From contig NZ_LT634361.1 of NCBI RefSeq assembly GCF_900119795.1, forward strand, positions 2,961,001 through 3,025,000: DNA of 64,000 nucleotides. Reading direction: 5' to 3'. This document shows, piece by piece, positions 8,401 through 16,544 of the stretch. The notes under the pieces were generated by a model. That model saw only the letters and a list, made by a program, of their open reading frames with translations, was not told the DNA's origin and made no database searches. Numbering within the stretch: the stretch's first letter is position 1; each line of letters begins with the position of its first letter. The translations under genes and the position numbers were made by a program. Origin of the DNA: Tenacibaculum maritimum NCIMB 2154. Lineage in GTDB: Bacteria > Bacteroidota > Bacteroidia > Flavobacteriales > Flavobacteriaceae.

Positions 8401-8559
8401 TATAGAAATCTAATCAACCAGGCATTGGAATATGAAAAAGACAAAGATTATGTCAACCAATTGCAGGATGGATTTATAAATCATATAAAATTATTTAAGC
8501 ACCTGATTCCTTCAGAAGATACCTTAGAACAACAACCTATGGATACAATTAAGCCTTGA
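5446..8559 (+). CDS. DUF2723 / glycosyltransferase family 117 membrane protein
   Basis: A 1037-residue membrane protein. The N-terminal part starts with a helix (WVSFAIALITYTLTLEPTVS) followed by SSWDCGEYISTAVNLEVGHPPGAPLF, the acidic D-x-x-E signature and GHPPGAP loop that mark DUF2723 proteins, now classed as GT117 and related to protein O-mannosyltransferases. About ten membrane segments are visible in residues 10-600, then a large mixed C-terminal region containing NWDDHDRSNRY and IGDNDTFPLWYLQQVEG, conserved in the family. The C-terminal 150 residues are helical and could hold repeats. Likely transfers sugars from a lipid carrier to proteins at the periplasmic side; the substrate is unknown. 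It stands alone: the preceding gap is 557 bp and a terminator follows. Confidence 0.85.
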   Translation: MNAVHYKKWNTILGWVSFAIALITYTLTLEPTVSSWDCGEYISTAVNLEVGHPPGAPLFQMLGAFFAMFTNDVTQFAKMVNFMSALASAFTILFLFWTITNLGEKLALKTSSFLDGARIAVLGSGLVGALAYTFSDSFWFSAVEGEVYAMSSFLMALLFWLGLKWESELTSPRGNKWLVLISFVVGLSFGVHILSLLVIPAIVMLYFFKTYQQINAKTTAIATLAAIFVLAFVFKFLFPFTLKFFSVSELFFINAIGLPYNSGTIIAGMILIALFYFGLNYTRKKQQVHANTLILSILFIMIGFSSWLMLPIRANADTIINENNPSSARELLAYYNREQYGDANVFYDKYYSFNYNREQDADTPYIDDKPKYEKRNGKYEIVNNYKNVIPNYASKHKGFIPRMVAPASEQMYKQIAGIPQNSKRRPTFIENIKFMLSYQFGYMYGRYFMWNFVGKQNDNQGHLDIANGNWLSGINFIDEARLGSQKSLPDDVKNNKGRNTYYFLPLLLGIIGLLYQIKWDKRNVFVLSLFFAFTGFAIIFYTNPKPFEPRERDYAVVGSFYIFAIWIGFGVLALYEYLKAYAPKKTMAFVVSLISLVAVPTLMASENWDDHDRSNRYTTFLNAQTYLESCDPNAIVFTIGDNDTFPLWYLQQVEGIRRDIKLVNTSLFATDWYIDQMKKKTYDAEPIPSKLTHDQYKYGTLDIAYHYPHPQFKDSIISIKDFMRWIASDSDVTYIDPGDGSKEKFYPTNHIRIPVNKENVLKTGLVAQKDADKIVDYIDIDVDDRGLTKNRILMLDILSNFNWERPLYFTGGANADEEYIWLKDYLQLDGMSYKLVPIKTPNKGKSMFDMGRIDPEKMYNNIKKWHFRNINDGKIYLDEQTKRNAISMRNNLMRLSEEFLKQGDSINAKDVLDLSLYKMPIKDFDHYSISLGYPELYYRIGDKDKARETTQILIDIFQQKLVHYSTYSNRDFEFILDDLDTNLYMYRNLINQALEYEKDKDYVNQLQDGFINHIKLFKHLIPSEDTLEQQPMDTIKP

Positions 8560-8590
8560 TAAAAGTTTAATGAGCACAAAACGGTAATGG

Positions 8591-8632
8591 CCGCGTATTT
8601 CATGAGAATTTCTCAACGATACGCGGTTTTTT
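8591..8632 (+). terminator. Terminator after the GT117 gene
   Basis: Stem CCGCGTAT (8591-8598) with ATACGCGG (8619-8626), followed by TTTTTT. Strong and G+C-rich compared with its surroundings. Confidence 0.85.
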
Positions 8633-9231
8633 AATGACTCTTAAAAAGAAAGACAAGCAAAAAAACATACTTTTGCTTTCGAAACTTTTTTCTTTTATAT
8701 AAAATATACGTTATACCTACCTCGTAAAAACACTTTTTAAAAGAGATTAAAAGAGTGTTTAGATCATGGATAAGTTGCTTTCTTTACCAACTTATAGTTA
8801 TAAGTATAGCAATGTCCTCTCAGTAAAATTTATTGTTTTTGCTACTACAAAATCATAAAATAAAACTAAGTAAATGCATGTTTAAAAGGAGGCAAATATT
8901 GCTTAAATACAAATAAGCAACTTTCTTTAGTAACTTAAATAGTACAATATATGTAAGCATCCTACAATAATTTTTATTAGTTAAAAACTATAAAAATAAA
9001 CTACAATAGGTTTGCTTCCTAAAAAGAAATCTAATGATAATCTGTATATATTTAAGCGCTAATCTTGGGTATGTATTTCTAGGGGAAATGCTTACAAAGC
9101 CTTTTAAACCATACAAAACAGGAGAAGTGTTATTGTTTTGTATAACCTATAAAATTTAATAAAACCAGATGGTATTACTACTTAAAACAGGGGCTTTATT
9201 CTAAGAAAGAGGTTATTATTAAAGTAATTAT
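8633..9231. other. Long non-coding gap
   Basis: About 600 bp of A+T-rich sequence with stop codons in all frames and no tRNA-like or strong hairpin structure that I can see. It separates a plus-strand terminator from the 3' end of a minus-strand gene, so neither gene needs a promoter here. It may be decayed DNA. Confidence 0.45.
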
Positions 9232-9525
9232 TTAAACATATTGTTGTACCAATCCTATTAATGTATTTGCATCTTGCTCTCCTGTTTGTCGCCACTTCAT
9301 CTCCCCTTTTTTATAAATTATAAAAGTAGGATTTCCTTTTACACGTAAAGCATCAGCTAATACTTCATTTTGTTTGATATCAATTTTAATTACCTTAGCT
9401 TTGTCTCCTAATGCAGCGGCTACATTTTTTAAAGTATCTAAACTATCGCTGGCTTCTTCCCAGTCAAAATAAAAATCTATTAACACTGGTTTTTCTAGGC
9501 TTATTAATTCTCCAAATTTTGTCAT
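9232..9525 (-). CDS. Thioredoxin-fold protein lacking the CXXC active site
   Basis: A 97-residue cytoplasmic protein with the full thioredoxin layout: EKPVLIDFYFDW strand, active-site helix, VIKIDIKQNEVLADALRVKG, the cis-proline loop GNPTFIIYKKGE, and a C-terminal helix. At the position of WCGPC it has WEEAS, so both redox cysteines are absent and there is no cysteine anywhere in the protein. It therefore cannot act as a dithiol oxidoreductase; a chaperone-like or binding role is inference. A TATATTTG promoter element lies at 9580-9587. It is followed downstream only by the 600-bp gap, so it is monocistronic or the end of a unit with no visible partner. Confidence 0.85.
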   Translation of the reverse strand: MTKFGELISLEKPVLIDFYFDWEEASDSLDTLKNVAAALGDKAKVIKIDIKQNEVLADALRVKGNPTFIIYKKGEMKWRQTGEQDANTLIGLVQQYV

Positions 9526-9579
9526 AATATTTAATTTAAGTTAGAGGGAATAATGAAAATTATACATTATACATCTTTA

Positions 9580-9587
9580 CAAATATA
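9580..9587 (-). promoter_or_regulatory. Bacteroidota -7 element upstream of the thioredoxin-fold gene
   Basis: TATATTTG on the minus strand, matching TAnnTTTG, about 55 bp before the start codon. Confidence 0.55.
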
Positions 9588-9610
9588 GCATTTCTTTCTA
9601 AATCAGCTAA

Positions 9611-10837
9611 CTATCTGCTTTTTTTCAATTCTATTACTGTTATTTCTGGCCAAATTCCAACACGGCCAGGGAAGGCATGATAGCCAAATCCACGGTTTAC
9701 ATTTATATATCTTCCAAACTCTTTATAAAGTCCTGCCCATTGCTTATATACATATTTAGCAGGGCTCCATTTAATTATTCCAGGAATCTCAATGCCAAAC
9801 TGTAAACCATGGGTATGGCCACTTAAAGTCAGTTGGTAATTAAAATCATCTTTTTTTACCTTATATTCCCAATGACTAGGATCATGGCTTAATAAAATTT
9901 TAAAATCTTTTTGCTGTATGCCTTTAGAAGCTTTTTTCAAATCACCCGCTTGATGAAATCCCTTTCCCCAGTTTTCTACTCCCACCAAAGCTATTTTCTC
10001 GCCATCTCGCTCAAGGTACCTACTTTCATTTAGCAGTAAATCAAAACCTATTTTTGGGTGAATCGCTTTTATCGCTTCAAAATTAGCTCGTTTATCTTCT
10101 TTAGACTTCCATTTTGCATAATCACCATAATCATGGTTTCCTAGAATAGAAAACTTTCCCGAAGGAGCTTCCAATTTTTTAAAAATAGGAATCCACGCAT
10201 CCATTTCAGCAGCAAAATTATTAACAATATCTCCCGTAAATAAAATTACGTCTGATGTTTGCTGATTTACTAAATCAACAGCATATGCTACCTTTTCTTT
10301 ATCATCAAAACTCCCAGAGTGGATATCGGTAATTTGTGTTATCTTAAATCCGTCAAATGCTTCAGGCAAATCATCAAATGCCAGTTGGTATTTTAATACC
10401 TTATAATTATACTTTCCTTTTAAAATACCATATAACAAACTAGCAAAAGGAATTGCTGCAATCCCTAAAGCCAACTGAGCAACAAACCTCCTCCTTCCTT
10501 GCAATGGTTGCGTTGCCGCTGAAGAGAAATAAGACACCAGTTTTTGCCCCCATCTTACTACATCTTCTCCAAACATAAAAAGTAGTAGTATTACTTTCGG
10601 AATTAAAATAGTTAACATCATTCCTACCGCTCGCTGAAATTCCTTCGTTTGCCCTGCCTCTCTTGGTGTAGAAAAAACAATATAAAAAAAGTTGGCATAA
10701 ATGGTAAAACTCAGCAATAGCCACGCCCACTTTAAAACGTTGCGCTTTGCAATCTGTTTTATAGATTGAAATGCGTAAAACTCTAAAATAAGAATTAATG
10801 CTACTATTAGCAGTAAAGGGAGTACCCAACGTGGCAT
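9611..10837 (-). CDS. Membrane-anchored metallophosphoesterase (YkuE-like)
   Basis: A 408-residue protein with about four membrane helices in the first 150 residues, then a calcineurin-like phosphoesterase domain. All metal-binding motifs are present in order: ITDIHSGSFD (D-x-H), FTGDIVNN (GD), LGNHDYGDY (GNHD), LLSHDPSHW, and LSGHTHGLQFG (GHxH). Related proteins (COG1408) act on phospholipid or nucleotide phosphoesters near the membrane; the substrate here is unknown. Start ATG at 10837 is 25 bp from a good promoter (10863-10891), so the gene has its own short leader. The catalytic domain probably faces the cytoplasm or periplasm depending on helix count, which I cannot settle. Confidence 0.85.
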   Translation of the reverse strand: MPRWVLPLLLIVALILILEFYAFQSIKQIAKRNVLKWAWLLLSFTIYANFFYIVFSTPREAGQTKEFQRAVGMMLTILIPKVILLLFMFGEDVVRWGQKLVSYFSSAATQPLQGRRRFVAQLALGIAAIPFASLLYGILKGKYNYKVLKYQLAFDDLPEAFDGFKITQITDIHSGSFDDKEKVAYAVDLVNQQTSDVILFTGDIVNNFAAEMDAWIPIFKKLEAPSGKFSILGNHDYGDYAKWKSKEDKRANFEAIKAIHPKIGFDLLLNESRYLERDGEKIALVGVENWGKGFHQAGDLKKASKGIQQKDFKILLSHDPSHWEYKVKKDDFNYQLTLSGHTHGLQFGIEIPGIIKWSPAKYVYKQWAGLYKEFGRYINVNRGFGYHAFPGRVGIWPEITVIELKKSR

Positions 10838-10862
10838 ATGCTTAAAGATATTAAAAACATGA

Positions 10863-10891
10863 CAAATATAACTTTCTTAAATGCTAAACAA
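10863..10891 (-). promoter_or_regulatory. Promoter of the metallophosphoesterase gene
   Basis: On the minus strand TTG (10889-10891), an 18-base spacer, then TATATTTG (10863-10870): both parts of the Bacteroidota -33/-7 promoter. Confidence 0.65.
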
Positions 10892-11037
10892 TTTTAACAT
10901 CTTGTTAAAGTTTTGTAGTTTTAGCACCTTTAATTAGGCAGCTATCCCTTTACCATTTTTACCAGAGGCATTCTTTATTTGCTCCGTTTATAAAAACAGT
11001 AAAGGAAAAGATATATTTAATAAGTTTATACAATAAA

Positions 11038-13851
11038 ATGGCAGATCAAAAACGATTATTTTTATTAGATGCTTTTGCATTAATTTTTAGAGGCTATTAT
11101 GCCTTTATCAAAAACCCAAGAATCAACTCTAAAGGAATGGATGTATCTGCTATCTTAGGCTTTACAAATTCTTTATTAGATGTGATTAAGCGTGAAAAAC
11201 CCGATCATATAGCGGTTTGTTTTGATCGTGGAGGAAGTGTTGCAAGAACAGATGCTTTTCCTGAATACAAAGCGAACAGACAGGAAACTCCTGAAGCTAT
11301 AAAAATAGCCATTCCTTATATTGAGCTAATTTTAAAAGCTATGAATATTCCTGCAGTAGTGAAAGAAGGTTATGAAGCTGATGATATCATAGGTACTTTA
11401 GCTAAAAAAGCTGAAATAGAAGGATACCAAACTTTTATGGTAACTCCTGATAAGGATTTTGCACAACTGGTTTCTGAAAACATCTTTATGTATCGACCTC
11501 GTTTTGGAGGAGGCTATGAAACTTGGGGCATTCCTGAAGTTCAAGAAAAATTTGGTGTAGAAAGACCTGAGCAGGTAATTGACTTTTTAGGAATGATGGG
11601 AGACTCCGTAGATAATATCCCTGGATTGCCTGGCGTTGGTGAAAAAACAGCTAAGAAGTTTTTAGCGAAGTATGGTTCTATGGAAAGTCTTTTGGATAAT
11701 ACTGCCGATTTAAAAGGTAAAATGAAAGAAAAAGTTGAGGCAAACGCTAAATTAGGTCTATTATCTAAACAATTGGCTACCATAATGCTAGATGTTCCTG
11801 TTGAGTTTCATGAAAAAGATTTTGAATTTTCTCAACCTGACATGTCTGCTATTACTGAGCTTTTCAATGAATTAGAGTTTAGAAGGCTAGCCGAAAACTT
11901 GGCTAAGACATATGCAAATACTGCCAGCGATGCTAAAGAAGAAGCGCCTAAAAAAGCTTCAAAAGCTACTGAAGGCCAGTTCGACTTGTTTGCTACTCCA
12001 GGAGCGGGAAACACTTCCGAAACCACCACCAATGGCTACCAAAACATCAACACTGTTAGTCACTACTACCAACACATACATACTCCAATAGGCAGGAAGC
12101 TTCTTCTTCAAAAATTAATGCAGCAAAAATCTGTTTGTTTTGATACTGAAACAACTGGGTTAAAAGCGTTGGAAGTAGCGCTAATTGGAATTGCTTTTTC
12201 TTATGGAACTGGTAAAGGCTATTATGTGTCTTTTCCGGAATGCCAAGAAGAAACATCAACTATATTACAAGAATTTAAGCCTTTCTTCGAAAGTGAGGAT
12301 ATTGAAAAAATTGGGCATAACTTAAAATATGATATCAAAGTATTATCTAATTATGATATGCGCGTAAAAGGAAACTTATTTGATACTATGATTGCTCACT
12401 ATTTGATTAATCCTGATATGCGCCATAATATGGATGTGCTATCAGAAACTTATTTGAATTATCAACCTGTTCCTATTACTGAATTGATTGGAAAAAAAGG
12501 AAAGAATCAGCTGTCTATGAGAGCTGTTGAGCTATCTAAACAAACTGAATATGCTGTTGAGGATGCTGATATTACCTATCAATTAAAAGAACATTTTTCA
12601 AAAGAGCTAGCAAGTAGCAAACTAACAACGTTATTTACGAATCTTGAAACTCCCTTAGTAGCTGTATTAACTGCTATGGAGATGGAAGGTATTAATGTGA
12701 ATACAGAATTTTTAAAGTCTCTTTCTACCGATTTAACAAATGATATTGAGAAACTAGAAAAAAACATTTACGAGCAGGCTGGAGAAGAGTTTAATATTGG
12801 TTCACCTAAGCAATTAGGAATTGTATTGTTCGAAAAAATGAAACTGGTTGATAAACCTAAAAAAACCAAGACAGGGCAATATTCTACGGCAGAAGATGTA
12901 TTGTCTTATTTGGCAAAAGACCATCAAATTATTAGAGATATTCAAGAGTACCGCCAATATAAAAAATTACAAAGTACTTATGTAGATGCTTTACCTAATG
13001 AAATTAATCCAAAAACAGGAAGAGTTCATACAGTATATGCACAAGCAGTTGCGGCTACTGGTAGGTTAAGCTCTAACAATCCTAATTTACAAAATATCCC
13101 TATTCGTACGAAACGAGGCCAGGAGGTTAGAAAATCATTTATTCCAAAAAATGAAAATTACATTTTACTAGCTGCAGATTATAGTCAAATAGAATTGCGT
13201 ATCATCGCTGCTTTAAGTGAAGAGGAAACTATGATAAAGGCATTTCTAGAAGGGCAAGACATTCATGCCTCTACAGCTGCAAAGGTATTTAATGTTCCTA
13301 TTGAAGAGGTAACAAGAACCCAACGTAGCAATGCCAAAACTGTTAACTTTGGTATTATTTATGGTGTTTCTGCTTTTGGGCTCAGCAATCAAACAGATCT
13401 GTCTCGCTCAGAGGCAAAAGAATTAATTGATACTTATTATAAGACCTATCCAAAATTGAAAAATTATATGGCAAATCAAGTAGATTTTGCGAGAGACAAT
13501 GGATATGTAGAAACTGTTTTAGGTCGCCGTCGTTACTTAAAAGATATCAACTCACGAAATGCCATTGTTAGAGGTGCGGCAGAACGAAATGCCGTAAATG
13601 CTCCTATTCAAGGAAGTGCTGCTGATATTATTAAACTTGCCATGATTAATATTCATCAACGATTTGAAAAAGAAAACTTCCAATCTAAAATGTTGCTGCA
13701 AGTACATGATGAATTGGTTTTTGACGCTCATAAAGATGAATTAGAAATGATACGTCCTATTATAAAAGAAGAAATGGAAAATGCTTATAAAATAGCGGTC
13801 CCTTTAGAGGTAGAAATAGGCACTGGACAAAACTGGCTTGAAGCTCATTAA
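11038..13851 (+). CDS. polA: DNA polymerase I
   Basis: A 937-residue protein of normal polA length. Residues 1 to ~290 are the 5' nuclease (LLDAFALIFRGYYAF, EADDIIGTLAKKAE, VTPDKDFAQLV, GLPGVGEKTA). Residues ~350-530 are the 3'-5' exonuclease; its acidic residues are kept (CFDTETTGL, HNLKYDIKVL, YAVEDADITYQL), so proofreading should be active, unlike in many Gram-positive homologues. Residues ~560-937 are the polymerase with AADYSQIELRI (motif A, ~712), RSNAKTVNFGIIYG (O helix) and QVHDELVFD (motif C, ~887). A linker near residue 300-330 is rich in Ala, Lys, Thr. It fills gaps after Okazaki primer removal and in repair. Flanked by opposite-strand genes, so probably monocistronic. Confidence 0.97.
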   Translation: MADQKRLFLLDAFALIFRGYYAFIKNPRINSKGMDVSAILGFTNSLLDVIKREKPDHIAVCFDRGGSVARTDAFPEYKANRQETPEAIKIAIPYIELILKAMNIPAVVKEGYEADDIIGTLAKKAEIEGYQTFMVTPDKDFAQLVSENIFMYRPRFGGGYETWGIPEVQEKFGVERPEQVIDFLGMMGDSVDNIPGLPGVGEKTAKKFLAKYGSMESLLDNTADLKGKMKEKVEANAKLGLLSKQLATIMLDVPVEFHEKDFEFSQPDMSAITELFNELEFRRLAENLAKTYANTASDAKEEAPKKASKATEGQFDLFATPGAGNTSETTTNGYQNINTVSHYYQHIHTPIGRKLLLQKLMQQKSVCFDTETTGLKALEVALIGIAFSYGTGKGYYVSFPECQEETSTILQEFKPFFESEDIEKIGHNLKYDIKVLSNYDMRVKGNLFDTMIAHYLINPDMRHNMDVLSETYLNYQPVPITELIGKKGKNQLSMRAVELSKQTEYAVEDADITYQLKEHFSKELASSKLTTLFTNLETPLVAVLTAMEMEGINVNTEFLKSLSTDLTNDIEKLEKNIYEQAGEEFNIGSPKQLGIVLFEKMKLVDKPKKTKTGQYSTAEDVLSYLAKDHQIIRDIQEYRQYKKLQSTYVDALPNEINPKTGRVHTVYAQAVAATGRLSSNNPNLQNIPIRTKRGQEVRKSFIPKNENYILLAADYSQIELRIIAALSEEETMIKAFLEGQDIHASTAAKVFNVPIEEVTRTQRSNAKTVNFGIIYGVSAFGLSNQTDLSRSEAKELIDTYYKTYPKLKNYMANQVDFARDNGYVETVLGRRRYLKDINSRNAIVRGAAERNAVNAPIQGSAADIIKLAMINIHQRFEKENFQSKMLLQVHDELVFDAHKDELEMIRPIIKEEMENAYKIAVPLEVEIGTGQNWLEAH

Positions 13852-13878
13852 ATTAATACCATTTAGCCATAACTGGCA

Positions 13879-14238
13879 TTAAAACTTTATAAAATCGTTA
13901 AATGCAACATAATAAGGTTGGTCTTTAAAAACAGGAGCTTCTATACTCTCTGCATTGGCAATACCAACACCAGCATACCAAACTTTAGCGTTTTGGCTTT
14001 CTGCATGCTTTTTAAAAGTTTCCATCCATACCACATCATAGGTTTCTGGCGATTGGATATTATTGGTTGTTTTTACCAAAACAAAAATAGTTGGTTCTCC
14101 TTTTTTAAATAATACAAATTGCGGATGCTTTTTCAAAGTACTATTTACTGCCACAAACTCATAGCCCATTTCTTGTAGTTTCTTTCCTACAATATTCATC
14201 CCCAAATTATGTAATTCTTGCTCAGTAAGTACTTGCAT
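13879..14238 (-). CDS. Small conserved flavobacterial protein translationally coupled to a DEAD-box helicase
   Basis: A 119-residue soluble protein. It starts with a helix (LTEQELHNLGMNIVGKKLQEMGYEF), followed by three strands (FVAVNSTL, QFVLFKKGEPTIFVLVKTTN) and a second helix (WMETFKKHAESQNAKVWYAGVG). The helix-strand-strand-strand order is like the PD-(D/E)xK/restriction-like or archaeal-Holliday-type core, but the catalytic acid/lysine set is not clear, so this is only a fold impression. To my knowledge such proteins are sometimes labelled Na+-NQR subunit F in genomes; nothing here supports that, and the real nqrF is at 20369. Its ATG overlaps the helicase stop (TAATG), so the two are co-expressed. 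Confidence 0.65.
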   Translation of the reverse strand: MQVLTEQELHNLGMNIVGKKLQEMGYEFVAVNSTLKKHPQFVLFKKGEPTIFVLVKTTNNIQSPETYDVVWMETFKKHAESQNAKVWYAGVGIANAESIEAPVFKDQPYYVAFNDFIKF

Positions 14239-15593
14239 TATTTCTTTTTATTACGTTTATTATAGTTCTTGTCTCCTCTAGTTTTAGGTTTTTTATATTT
14301 TTTTGCAATTTCCCTTCTATAAGAGCCTCCTTGATTGGTTTTTTTATTTTTTTCTTTCTTTTCATGAAAGGCTGGACCAGGTACATATTCTAAAGAAGTT
14401 CTGTTTTTAGAAATTTCTCTATCTTCTCTAGGTCTTTCTTCTTCTGTTAGCTGTTCTGATATTTCAACTTCTTCAGGAAAAGCTAATAACGGAATTGTAT
14501 ATTCCATTAATGCCTCTATTTTTCCTTTTGCTTCCTGTTCTTTTTCGGTAGAGAATAAAATGGTTTTTCCTTCATGCTCAGCACGTCCTGTTCGGCCAAT
14601 TCTATGCATATAATTCTCAGGAAAGCCAGGAGTATCAAAATTAATTACATGCGTAATTTCTTCCAAATCTAATCCCCTCGCCATTACATCAGTTGCTACT
14701 AATATTCTATTCTTTCCTTCATCAAATTGACGAATTGAACGTACCCTATAGTTTTGCGTTTTATTAGAATGAATTACACATATTTCATCTGCAAATGATT
14801 CATCTAGCGATTGAAAAAGTCTATCTGCTCCGCGTTTATTTGATACAAAAACCAGCACTTTACTGTATGTTTCTTTATCAGAAAGTAAATGATTTAATAA
14901 ATTAACTTTTGTATAAAAATTAGGTACATTATATGATGTTTGTGAAATATTATCCAACGGAGTTCCACTTACTGCAATAGAAACCTTTTCTGGCACTTTA
15001 AAGAAGTCATCTATTAATGCCTCCACATCTTCTGTCATGGTTGCTGAAAACATGATATTTTGGCGACGATCTGGTAATAAATCAAAAATATTTAGTAACT
15101 GAAAACGAAATCCTAGATCAAGCATTACATCAACTTCATCAATCACTAATTTTTGAATTGTCTTTAATTTTAAAACATTACTCAATGCCAAGTCATATAA
15201 ACGTCCTGGCGTGGCTACAATAATATCTTGTCCTTGCGCTATGGCTCTTTTTTGAGTATTGATATTAGTTCCTCCATACACTCCTAATATTCTCAACGTA
15301 ATATACGCTGTTAATTTTTCTATTTCTTCCACTACTTGAAGTACCAATTCACGAGTTGGTACTAAAATCAAAACCCTTGGGTGTTGCTGTTTTGAAAACT
15401 TTAAATCTCTTAAAATGGGCAACATATACGCAAATGTTTTCCCTGTTCCTGTTTGCGCTATTCCTACTACATCTTTACCTGAACGTACTACCGAAAATGC
15501 TTTTTCTTGAATAGGAGTTGGCTGTGTAAACCCCAAATCATCTATGGCATTTTGTAATTGTTTTGATAAGTCTAAGTCTTCAAAAGTCATCAT
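14238..15593 (-). CDS. DEAD-box ATP-dependent RNA helicase
   Basis: A 451-residue RNA helicase with all motifs: GFTQPTPIQ (Q motif), AQTGTGKT (Walker A), PTRELVLQV, TPGRLYDL, VIDEVDVMLD (motif II reads DEVD instead of DEAD), SATM, and HRIGRTGRAEHEG. After residue ~370 there is a basic, low-complexity tail (KKEKNKKTNQGGSYRREIAK ... GDKNYNKRNKKK) typical of RNA-binding extensions. It likely unwinds rRNA or mRNA structures in ribosome assembly or cold adaptation. The TACCTTTG element at 15610-15617 gives a leader of only about ten bases. The second ATG (15590) is equally possible as start. Coupled to the small gene at 13879. Confidence 0.92.
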   Translation of the reverse strand: MMTFEDLDLSKQLQNAIDDLGFTQPTPIQEKAFSVVRSGKDVVGIAQTGTGKTFAYMLPILRDLKFSKQQHPRVLILVPTRELVLQVVEEIEKLTAYITLRILGVYGGTNINTQKRAIAQGQDIIVATPGRLYDLALSNVLKLKTIQKLVIDEVDVMLDLGFRFQLLNIFDLLPDRRQNIMFSATMTEDVEALIDDFFKVPEKVSIAVSGTPLDNISQTSYNVPNFYTKVNLLNHLLSDKETYSKVLVFVSNKRGADRLFQSLDESFADEICVIHSNKTQNYRVRSIRQFDEGKNRILVATDVMARGLDLEEITHVINFDTPGFPENYMHRIGRTGRAEHEGKTILFSTEKEQEAKGKIEALMEYTIPLLAFPEEVEISEQLTEEERPREDREISKNRTSLEYVPGPAFHEKKEKNKKTNQGGSYRREIAKKYKKPKTRGDKNYNKRNKKK

Positions 15594-15609
15594 CTAAAAA
15601 AATTTTAGA

Positions 15610-15617
15610 CAAAGGTA
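15610..15617 (-). promoter_or_regulatory. -7 element of the DEAD-box helicase gene
   Basis: TACCTTTG on the minus strand, 16 bp before the start codon, implying a very short leader. Confidence 0.65.
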
Positions 15618-15623
15618 CACTTT

Positions 15624-16484
15624 CTAATTTTTAAAACGGATAAATTGCGAGTTATCAAAAGAATATCCAGGAACTTGTATAAGTGCATTCTTTTTTAAGG
15701 AATACCAAGGGGTTAAGCTAGCATTATTAAAGTTTTTAAGTAGGTGCACACTTTGAGCAGGGGTATTTCCTTGCGCTAATACAAATAGCTTTTCTCCTTT
15801 TTTATTAATAACTTCATCTACCAACATTAAAATATGCCCTGGAGTTCCTGGTTTTACTAACATATCTCCTAATTGTAAGTCTTCTTCTCGCACTACTTTT
15901 GGTAATTCATTGTATAATGAAAGCGTGCCTGAATACGTATAAATTAAATTCAAATACTTATAAAAAGCTGTTTTAGTGTAATTTGCTTTCGCTATTTTGT
16001 AAAAAGTAACTTTATTCCCTTCTATTTTAGGACGATATCCTCCTGCATACTTTTTCCATGAGCAATAGTGTCCGCTAGTAAACTCAAATCCTATTTTTTC
16101 TTTTTGATTCGTTTTCCATAGGTATTCTGCTCTCAAACGGATTAATGCATCTGCGCATTGCTGCAATCCATTTTCAGGAACCGAAAGCGTTAAAATTCCT
16201 ATATGTCCTATCTGGTAAAAGTATTTGGTCTTATCATAGTTTATAATGCTACTTCCATATTCTTTGAGTGTATAGTTTTGGATAAAGCTTTCAAAAGTCC
16301 CTGCTTCATAAGATACTCTTTTATAACCGTAAGAAGGTTTTACTCTATTTTTTATAGTTATTCCTTTTTCGTTTATATGAGATGATTTTGTAATGACTGC
16401 AATTATTGGGTTCATTATTTTTTTTCTTTCGGTATATAATATTGAGCTAATAAGAATCAATAAGACTATTACAATTTTTTTCAT
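15624..16484 (-). CDS. DUF4846 family exported protein
   Basis: A 286-residue protein with an N-terminal hydrophobic segment (IVIVLLILISSIL) after MKK, a signal anchor or signal peptide. The body shows the DUF4846 pattern: YGSSIINYDK-type segment, QQCADALIRLRAEYLW, FTSGHYCSWKKYAGGYRP, and a C-terminal LQLGDMLVKPGTPGHILMLVDE followed by AQGNTPAQSVHLL. The family's activity is not known to me; the G-D-x-x-V-x-P-G-x-P-G-H-x segment and the HYCSW motif look catalytic, perhaps cysteine-peptidase-like, which is inference. It sits between the helicase promoter and a terminator at 16495 and is probably a separate unit. Confidence 0.75.
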   Translation of the reverse strand: MKKIVIVLLILISSILYTERKKIMNPIIAVITKSSHINEKGITIKNRVKPSYGYKRVSYEAGTFESFIQNYTLKEYGSSIINYDKTKYFYQIGHIGILTLSVPENGLQQCADALIRLRAEYLWKTNQKEKIGFEFTSGHYCSWKKYAGGYRPKIEGNKVTFYKIAKANYTKTAFYKYLNLIYTYSGTLSLYNELPKVVREEDLQLGDMLVKPGTPGHILMLVDEVINKKGEKLFVLAQGNTPAQSVHLLKNFNNASLTPWYSLKKNALIQVPGYSFDNSQFIRFKN

Positions 16485-16494
16485 ACTTCTTTAA

Positions 16495-16530
16495 ACGAAA
16501 AAACCGACACTTTCGTATCGGTTTTTTCAT
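16495..16530. terminator. Hairpin terminator after the PiT gene
   Basis: AAAAAACCGA ... TCGGTTTTTT, symmetric with A and T tracts on both sides. On the minus strand it ends the pit-porin unit. Confidence 0.75.
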
Positions 16531-16544
16531 TTATATAGCAAATA

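Noticed and set aside
13879..14238. Naming the small gene a subunit F of Na+-NQR.
   Set aside because: It has no iron-sulfur, flavin or NADH motifs; the complete nqrF is at 20369-21676.
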